Assembly (NCBI RefSeq): GCF_004027225.2
Contig: NC_044282.2
Location: 47,274,576-47,338,575 of the forward strand
Source: Strigops habroptila
Taxonomy: Eukaryota; Chordata; Aves; Psittaciformes; Psittacidae
Length of the DNA: 64,000 nt
Direction: 5' to 3'
The notes below the pieces were generated by a model. It made no database searches, was not told the origin of the DNA, and saw nothing but the letters and a program-made list of their open reading frames with translations. Each line of letters begins with the position of its first letter. Within the stretch, counting starts at the first letter, position 1. Below are positions 55,701 to 64,000 of the stretch, piece by piece. The translations under genes and the position numbers were made by a program.

Positions 55701-58700
55701 CCTTTCCTTTCCTGAATGTACCCCCCTCAGACAAGAAAGGAAGGAATATCCTCTCCAGGAGACACCTGAAAGGACCAAATGAGGACAAATAAATCTCTCA
55801 AGATTTTCCTGATTGGAGCTTTTCATGGGTGCTCCTGCCATGACACGAGTGGGATTCACCCCTCAGTAAGTCACACCACCAATGCTCATCTTCTGCCTGG
55901 GTTTGCCTGTGCCCTCATGTACTAACATGGCCCAGGTGATCCACAAACCATGCCTATTGTCCTGGCATGCGTCTTCTTCTTCCTCATTCCAAAAGTGTTT
56001 TGCTGTTGTGTTTCAGTCCTCCTGTGCTTTTGCCCTAGGATCTCACCTCCCCTTAATTGTGTTTTCTACTCCAGGACAGGGCATTGTCATGGCCACCTAG
56101 TGTTTCACCCATGTTGTGGGGCACCTCTATGATGCCTGTGGAAATAGGATTCATTGGCATATCAGCTGGTCCAGGTTTTGCCTGTTGCCCCTTGCCCACC
56201 ACAGATGCTCTGTGTGTGACCCATTTGCTGTGTAAGGCTGGGCAGGGGGAAAGGTCTTCTCCCAAGACAGTGTCCTGCATTGCCAGGGTGCAGTCTTGGC
56301 CGGGCATTTCCGCTCACACAGGAAATGGAAGCCCTGCTCTTAAATATCTTAAAAGTGAGGTGATTTCTATTTGTAAAACTTTCTGAGATCCTTCACCGTT
56401 TGTCTTTTCTCATTTTCATTCACTGTGCAGAGAAGAACACTTTTTTCTTTTAAGAAGATAAGGAATATGTATGTTATTAATGAACAAATGTATTAAATAT
56501 TTCATCAAAGAAAGTGTTTTAACAGGCACTCCTGGTTTCATGCACTATTTACTTATGATAGCTTAGGTGAAAAGAGTTGCTTGAGGGAAAAAATGATGTT
56601 CTTATGCCAAGACAAAATATCTCTCAGCCCAAGTCATTACATTTACTTGGCCATGACCCTGATCAGAAGAGTAGTGAAATTAGTTTATAAATTGACTTTT
56701 GTATCAGCGACCTGATGAAAGACTAGAGTCCATAGACCTTAAAAACAGTGTGTGACACTATTTTGCAGAAGTTATGTGATAATAATAATGATGTTCTGGC
56801 CAACTTTTTGTGCAAATAATTAAAAATTGCCATAGGGACTGTCCCCTGCATGTTGAATGAAACTTGGTCCTAACAAAGGCAGTGCTGAACTTCACAAGCG
56901 TTTGGGGTTAGATCCTCATTTGGGGTAAATTGCATGTGATACACTGACTTCATTGTTCCTGTGTTTGGTATGTCTATATGGAAGTTAATGGTGGTTTGGG
57001 CTGTGTTTAGACATTTACATATGACTTAACGTTATGCTATTTACATACAGAGTATAGTACATGGGAATGCAAGGTGCTCTTTGTGGTCTGATAAATTGGC
57101 AGTAAGCTTGTAGGTCTGATGCAATGTACCTGTGATCAGGGACAGCTGAATCAGGGATTGAAAGTGAGCTGTCAGAGATGATGTCATGAAACCAAGCTCA
57201 GCCTACAGTGCCAGCTCATCTAACCTTTGCCTGCAAGGGGAAAAGGTGGGGATGTGTTCTCTCTTCTCTTGTGGTTTTGTATCTCAAATGACTGCATTAG
57301 TGCCCGAAAAAACAAGAAATAAAAAGCAATCTGTTTCTGTATTGCTTTTCCTCCATAAATCAAATGGTATTTTTGGAGGATTGCAATCCTACAGATTAAG
57401 TGGTTCAACATCAAATAATTATGGTGGAAGTTGTCAAATGAAAAGGGGAGAAAGGAAATTTGTGTTCTTTCTTCTTTACTAAAAATTGTTGTCCTCCTTC
57501 TTGGCCTTAGAGAGAGGATAATTCAGACACAATTGTCTTGTTCCCCTCTCACAGGCAGCAGTACAAATCAATAAGTCTACCAAGAGTCAGGACTCATCTT
57601 CATGGGAAGTCAGACCACTATAATTACAGATATATAGCTGCAGTTATGCCATATAATCTCCCATGTGGATCCTCTTATTAGAGGATAAAGAGTGACTTTC
57701 TTTCAGCTTAGTTTAAAGTACCTCTTAAGAAACATCAACTGTGTTGAAAATGGCCACAGTTAATATTGGAAGAGAAATGCTTACATGGGGAATTAGGTTG
57801 CCAGCATGATTAATTAAATTCACACCTTCCTATATATCAGTGTAATTCCTCTTATCCATGGCTAGTGTCAGGTTCAAGGCAGTGTCAATCCTTCTCACAG
57901 CCTTTTTAAACATCTGTGGAGAATCTGCTGACAACGAGCTGCCCAGTGAACCTTATTTCTGACATTTAACAGGAAGGTCCTTTCTGCTGCTGCACCAGGG
58001 TGGCCAAAGCCAGAAGTGGCTGGTGTAATCACGTCCCTGAGACCTCAAAGCAGTGAACAGTGTCCAGCAAATATCACTGTTGCCAGTTTTACATCCTTGT
58101 TTATTTGTGCTTGGTACAACAAATGAAATCTTGACCCCGCTGGTGCCAATGGCAGGAATCAGAGAAAGTTGGAGGTTTTTGTCCAGAGACAGCAGAGCAG
58201 TTCTCCAGGGGTTACCTTTGTCTCGGTTCCCAGCCCTGGGCTCACTCTGTCAAGCAATAGTTTTCTTCTAAAAGAATTAGTGATTTCAGTAAATCTTCCC
58301 CCATGGCACAGGTCAGTTTTGTCAGCTCCGATAGGATATAGCTGTATGCACAGAAACTTGCTCAAGTCTCCGCATGAAGGCTGAGCTTGGGCTGGTAATA
58401 AGGACTGATTTTTAGCCCCAGGGCCACTTCTCCTGCTTGGTTGTCATGACCTGCTACACCTTAGAAACCAGAATGATCCCACTTCCATTTCTCAATCTGA
58501 CTGGCAAAAAAGATGCCATATTGTCAAATATTATAGTCATCAGAAGGTGACTGAAGGGCTGTTCTTCAGCGAATCCCCCTTGGCTGGCAGTGACCTGCCT
58601 GGGGGACAGAGCAGTGAGGAGAGCCCACTGTTAGTAGTGCTTCCATTTTGTGTGAGTTGGTGCCTTTTTATTCTGTTTAAAGACAAACTGAAATAAAATG

Positions 58701-58747
58701 GGTATTTATGTAGTTATTAAATAGATGTGTTCCTGGGTTTATTCCAT

Positions 58748-58763
58748 AAAAAAAAAAAAAAAA
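58748..58763. repeat. A16 tract
   Basis: A run of sixteen A followed by G and A6. The upstream sequence carries an AATAAAATGG motif about 55 bp away, but I see no recognisable processed gene body. Confidence 0.8.
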
Positions 58764-59040
58764 GAAAAAATCCTGTGGTTTTTGCTTAATGTATGCAAAC
58801 CTGTGAAAACCTGGGTCAGAAAAAAGTGCAAAATGTCTTTTAAAATTACTGAAAACACTGTGAGTAAAGATAAACCAAGAAATAGCTTCTGCCTTCCAAT
58901 GTGGTTATATGAATGTTCAACAGCTGAAATCTGAGGTCAGAAATTTGCCTCCTGCATTCTAGGGTTCTGATAGGTTTAAATAGGAGATAAGATGATGCCC
59001 ATCATTGAATAGGAGACCTGTATCTTCTTTTTAGATTTTC

Positions 59041-59056
59041 TTTTTTTTTTTTTTTT
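59041..59056. repeat. T16 tract
   Basis: A run of sixteen T. No LINE or pseudogene body is recognised beside it. Confidence 0.8.
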
Positions 59057-60487
59057 AAGGGAAAAGTGTATTAAATTGCAGTGTCACTGAGCCAGTGCCT
59101 TACTATATGCAAAAAATGTTAAAACATGAATCTTGCTTTCTCCGTAAGGAAGGGCACCAAAATCCCCTCCTGCTTTCTTTGGTGGAGGACAAATACATGG
59201 TACCTGTGTAGGGATGATCCCAACTTAGAAATGCTGTCATATACACAGATTGCAGGTCAGTCGCGTGGTGACATATAAAGTCAGGGTGGTATCAGGTTGG
59301 ATTTTGGCACAGCTTTCTATCATCTGAAGCTTAGAAGGTGAGGCAAGCTGAAGCATATTCCTTGCATCACTCCCAAATCGTGTCTCCACATTTTTATGTG
59401 GTAGCTACAGAGCAGTTTCCCATACAAGATGATACCATTCCAGCTTGCATCCCAACCAGAACAGTTTCTATGCTCAGACTTCTCCTCTTTCTCAGCATCC
59501 AGCAAGCTTAAAACCCCAGAACTCTGCAAATAGAGCCCAAAGGTTTTACTGCATGAGACCTGATCTGTAAACTCTGTGATGAATATTTATGGTGCGATAC
59601 AGGCTCGCTCTTTGGCTGTGATTTTTCAGAGACTAGCTCAACACTGTGCAACCAGTTCCACAAGTCCTTAGGAATATGTCCCTTTCTGCTCCAAACTCAG
59701 ATGAAATTCTTTGATCCTGTCTTCACTGATAACAGCACACAACAGGGATAGGGAAGATGCACACTTGAAGCATTGCAGCTGATGGACATTGAACACCTCT
59801 GCATGTTATTACATGGATGGATGATGTACAGGAATGTACAGTAATGTGCCTTTCCCTACAGTTTGTGTCCATTCCTTTTCCCTTGAGGGATCGTTACATA
59901 CTAGACCTGCTTCCTCAATACTTTGGAATAATTTTATTGACATGATATGTTTGGCATGCAGAGGTGATACTGCTGATCTGAGTCATTCCTGTGGATGAGG
60001 TAATGCTGCTGATGGCTTCCCTACGTGCTGGGGCGGTGGTGGCTGCTCTCTGTAGTGGTGATCCAGAGGCAGTGCAGCTGATCACAGAGGGCTGTTCCTC
60101 CTTCCAGACCTCAGTCCTGCAGGAGGCTACTACACTTTCCTGTTCTTCATTAACTTGATTAACCCCATTTCTTCAGGCTTTCTTTATGCTTTCTTCCCTG
60201 TACATCCTGCAGGAAAATGCCACATCCTGGCTTTGCTGGTTAGCAGGGGCACAGATTAGTAGTAAATCAAGGCTTCCTTCTTACACTGCTTGTAAGCATC
60301 TCGCTGCACAATAGGTCCTTCGTACCCTCTCTATAGGATCTGAGCTCCCACCATGCACTAGGAGGAAGCTTTGGTTAGTGGCAGCTCCACGTCACATTGC
60401 TCCATGCTAGCAGGATGTCCTTTTTGCCTTGGCGATGCCCAGGCTACCTCTGCTTCCTGTAAGCACCTGCCTCCTCCTGCCTATGCC

Positions 60488-60550
60488 TTCATCCCTCTGC
60501 ATCCCTCTGGATCTCTGCACCTCTCTGCATCCCTCTGTGTCACCCTGCAC
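60488..60550. repeat. Degenerate short tandem repeat (CTCTGCATCC-like)
   Basis: A unit of about 10-12 bp, near CATCCCTCTG, recurs five or six times with substitutions. It is a small pyrimidine-rich minisatellite. Open frames on both strands across it are products of the repeat. Confidence 0.65.
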
Positions 60551-61387
60551 ATCTGGGTGGCCAGTGAAGTGTTGAGCCAGAGGGCAGCTGCCTGCTCCTC
60601 CTGCTTCCCTCTTATTGAGAAGCAGCCAAATCTTATGAAGCAAGGCTTGCTGGATGCTGTGCCCGCTCTGTTTGTTCAGACACTATTTACACTGTGTATC
60701 CTGTATATTTTTTAATTATGTTGCCCCTGGCTCAAGTGCCATTCATCTGGAACAGGCAGGTTTTCCTCCAGTGCAGCAGCGTGCTTATAGCCCTGATAAA
60801 GCTGGCACAGAGAGCATGCACCTGGGGGGCATGCCCAGGTGCTCAGGCAGACCACCAAAGCACGAAGTTTTATTTATTTTTTAAGTAAGTGTACATTTTA
60901 CATTACATTATATATTTTATAAAATACATTTCTATTTTATATTGGTTCCAGCCGTCCTCCCCTCTGGCTAGCAGCAATCCTCTCTGTCAGGATGCAGCCC
61001 CAGCAGCAGAATGTGAGAGGAGACTGCAGAGCAGCTGAGGACCTCATGGTCAGCCAGTTCTTATCTGCTCTCCCAAAGCTGACAAAAGCAGGCATAAAGC
61101 TACAAAGTGAGCATAAACCTGATATTATCTCATCCAACTAATTCTATATAAATGTAATTACATGTTGGTATCAGGTCTAGATTGCATACATATCAGTGGT
61201 TTATCTCTTATTGGACAAATATCACGTTGACCATCCCATAACTGCAGCCACCAGTTCTCATAAAGAAATGATCTTTGCCAGGACTGATGGCTACAGGAGA
61301 TGGTGCCAATGCTGTTCTGTGATATGAAGGTCAATCAGAAGAAGAGTGTCACTTCTGGCACCTCAGGGGACTGAATGAGTTTTTCAG

Positions 61388-61624
61388 ATTCATAGAATCA
61401 TATAGGTTGGAAAAGACCTTCAAGATCAAGTCTGTTAACCTGGTACTGTCAAGTCCACCACTAAACCATGTCCCTAACTGCCACATCTACACATCTTTTA
61501 AATACCTCCAGTGATGGTGACTCCACCACTTCCCTGGGCAGTCTGTTCCAATGCCTGACAACCCTTTTGGTGAAGAAATTTTTCCTAATATCCAATCTAA
61601 ACCTGCCCTGACGCACCTTGAGGC
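61388..61624 (-). mobile_element. CR1 LINE, 3' end fragment (antisense)
   Basis: The plus strand begins ATTCATAGAATCATATAGGT and continues with AAGACCTTCAAGATCAAGTC, CCCTGGGCAGTCTGTTCCAA and CTAATATCCAATCTAAACCT, and ends near CACCTTGAGGC. This is the reverse complement of a CR1 3' end of the same subtype as the copy at 49165-49654. Confidence 0.92.
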
Positions 61625-64000
61625 TCTATAAGCACTGCCACCATTGCATCTGTCATGTTCAGCTGCCATTTGTCATCACTACTTTCAAAAGAGACTGATA
61701 AGATACAAATTTGTGAGGATGAATGTTCCTATAGACATAAGTCTCCCAGCACATGAACAAAGCAGGAGTTTTTTGAAGATGCTGCATCTTTGAATGAAGG
61801 AGTAGTGTCATGGGCTCATGGAAGATGCAGTCACAGGGTGCGAGTGGTCTACAAAGACACCTAAATATCTGCATCCTCCCCAGACTGTTCAGAAATCATC
61901 TGTTAGGCTTTATCAGAACACTAAAGAAGCTGAAGCAACAGTCACTAACCTTTAAACCTCTGATTTAAGTGGAGAAACACACTGGAAAGGCTGTGTAATT
62001 CCACATCTAGCTTTACAATAGAAACACCCACACTCACTTGAGAGCAGTGGTACTTGCTTGTCTGAAGTCTTCAGATTTCTTATGCATGCTGTGACATTTC
62101 CCTTCCAGTTAATGGCATTAATCCTACGCTGGGATTGCCTTGGCTTGTTGCTGGGACACTCTTCTGCCCAGCCTTTTGCTACAGTTGAACAAATGAATAC
62201 TTTGTGGTATGCAAAACTTGCCATTTGGGTATTAGTTTTGCTATGTGCTTTTTTCTTAAATTCCAGCACCACTTTTCTCTCTCTTCCTCTCTTTTGTGGG
62301 TTACTTTCTGTGTAGCACAAGCCCATCTGCATTTAGTCGGATGAGCAGGAACTGTGGGCATGCAACAGTACATGATCCCTTCTATTACATAATTAAATTG
62401 CCATAATGTATATGACTTAGAAATATGTCTGAACAAGTTGGTATGAATCATACATTTTTCAGCCTGAAACTGCCCCATTTAGCTTTTGTTAATCATTTCA
62501 CTGTTCCTACATTTTGAAAGAAAGCTTCCCTTTGCTTCAACTCCAAAGGCAAAAAGATGGGAAGGGTGGAGATGTTTCCATCTCAGTTATTCTAGTAAAA
62601 TATGAACATAAGGTAAATTATACCACGTGCAGTTGAGATCAGAATCTGGTGCAATGTCTCTGTGCCCCATGATAAGAAGTTTCTGCAGTCCCAACCTACT
62701 GAACCATCAACAAGCAAGTAGGTGGCTAATTGTTGTAGTTTGACATCTCAAATGTTTTTTTGGAACAGACATGCAGGGTGAGTAGACGCTTTTTAAAAAA
62801 TTGATCCTTAAATCTGTTGTTTTCTTCTCCTACCAGTTGCCACTTGAACAAAAGAAAATAAATAAAAAAAATCCTGTTCTGAACAAATCCCTCCTTGTCT
62901 TCAGCAGGATCTTGCTCTGAGCAAAACCCATCTTGTCCGTATCAGGAGTTCTGTCTGATCAGAGAACGAGGATCCTGCCAAAAACATGGCAGAGATTTGG
63001 CTAGAATGAAATGCAAGAAGTCAGTGGTAAAGGGAAAAAAGGCCAACATCTGCTTATTTAGTCTGTGTAAAAATTTGTCTTCACTGGAGTTAATTTATCT
63101 TTCCCCATGCGGCTCAGGGCAGAGCTTGGTGCTCGAGTGCCTGAGGTTTTCCAGTCTGGTTCAAGTTCACAGTAAGTAGATGGGGTAGCTGAATTGCTGT
63201 GTCTGGGGAGCAGGAGCACGCATGAGCAACAAGTGACACATACCACTCAATTAAAGAAATCCACTTGGTTAAGACAGCCCCTGCCACAGCATTTGGGAAA
63301 AAAGGGGGGCTCATGGGTTTGTGTGCTGCTCTGCCCTGCCGCCAGCACCAGCCTCAGGGAGGGTCTGATGTCTGGAGGCTGTCACCAGTCAGTAGATCAC
63401 TTGGTGGGATTGCGTACCCTGTGGGTCACAGTGGGGTGTCACTGGTTGTCCCCACAAAAGTCAGTATCAAAAGGCAACGTGTGTTTCAGGCTGGACACTG
63501 GCTTTTCTGTAGATTTTGCTGATTCACACTCCTTGCTTTGTTTCTGCACTCTTTCTGCTGTGTCAACAGCAGCACAGCAGTTATATTTAAGGGACATCTT
63601 ATCACCATACAGAATGTTATACTGAGTGAGTAATCGAACCTCTGCAACGTGTTTTAGAGCCAGGCTTGCAACATCTCTGGAGTAGCAAAGGGACTGACTG
63701 CCATACAAAGGAAACACAGAGTGTAGTCCTGCCCTGCAGAGTGACAAGGTAGTGAATGCACATATTTTGATGAGAATTTAATGTTCTGTGTCTTGCAAGA
63801 CGTACTCATGGCACTGCCTGCATGGGTTCAGCCTCTTTTTCCACATTGCAGCATGGAGACTGCATGGAATGAATAGCGAATGCCATGTTATTCCTCCTGG
63901 TTTCACAAAGCAGAAAGAAGTAGCAGTTAGGAAGGGGAGGGGAGTCTTTGTCATGCAGATTGAAGTGCTTGCATTCATACAGGCAGAGACTTTCTTGGCA
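61625..64000. other. Intergenic sequence to the window end
   Basis: No gene, RNA or repeat family is recognised. The 143-codon plus frame at 63194-63625 has no visible domain. TAF1B is the expected next gene on this side in vertebrates but is not seen. Confidence 0.55.

Larger units (their letters stand above)
49786..61387. other. Intergenic sequence, no gene recognised
   Basis: About 11.6 kb with no recognised coding exon. The longest frame (50948-51436, plus, 162 codons) has no familiar domain and ordinary intergenic composition. A CpG-bearing segment at about 54860-55110 ends in a strong splice-donor match and is described among the findings. Confidence 0.55.

Overview
The window looks like a piece of an avian nuclear chromosome. 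It has long introns, several 3'-end copies of CR1 LINEs ending in the usual bird ATTCTATG-type tail, an endogenous retrovirus LTR family of the kind common in birds, and one vertebrate housekeeping gene with a CpG-island promoter. There are no bacterial-style operons, and almost all open reading frames outside the gene are chance or repeat-derived.

Layout. From 1 to about 11.58 kb I find no gene, only one clear CR1 and two old, worn CR1-like pieces. From about 11.58 to 34.6 kb, on the minus strand, lies a complete gene for 14-3-3 theta (YWHAQ): a 3' UTR, five coding exons (12602-12661, 13753-13848, 14204-14367, 16842-16965, 33000-33293) and a predicted non-coding first exon ending at 34506. 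The coding exons join without a frameshift into a 245-residue protein. Intron 2 is about 16 kb and holds a CR1 copy, a GGAA microsatellite, a 24-bp tandem duplication and a 26-bp near-perfect palindrome. From about 33.9 to 35.6 kb there is a CpG island with CCAAT boxes, a GC box, a full CRE next to an X-box-like site, and a G16 run.

From about 35.6 to 64 kb I find no convincing protein gene. This stretch holds ancient and younger CR1 copies on both strands, simple repeats, and one nested structure: a CR1 (48068-49654) split by an internally deleted, minus-oriented endogenous retrovirus (48507-49164) with a recognisable worn primer-binding site and a probable 5-bp target duplication. In vertebrates the YWHAQ neighbours are ADAM17 on the 3' side and TAF1B on the 5' side. 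Neither is visible here, so the flanks are probably the intergenic deserts between them.

I see no evidence of a new multi-gene system. The best leads are the CRE/X-box in a possibly bidirectional island, the nested retroviral remnant, the palindromes, a few AT-rich candidate conserved elements, and one CpG-bearing segment with a strong splice donor near 55.1 kb.
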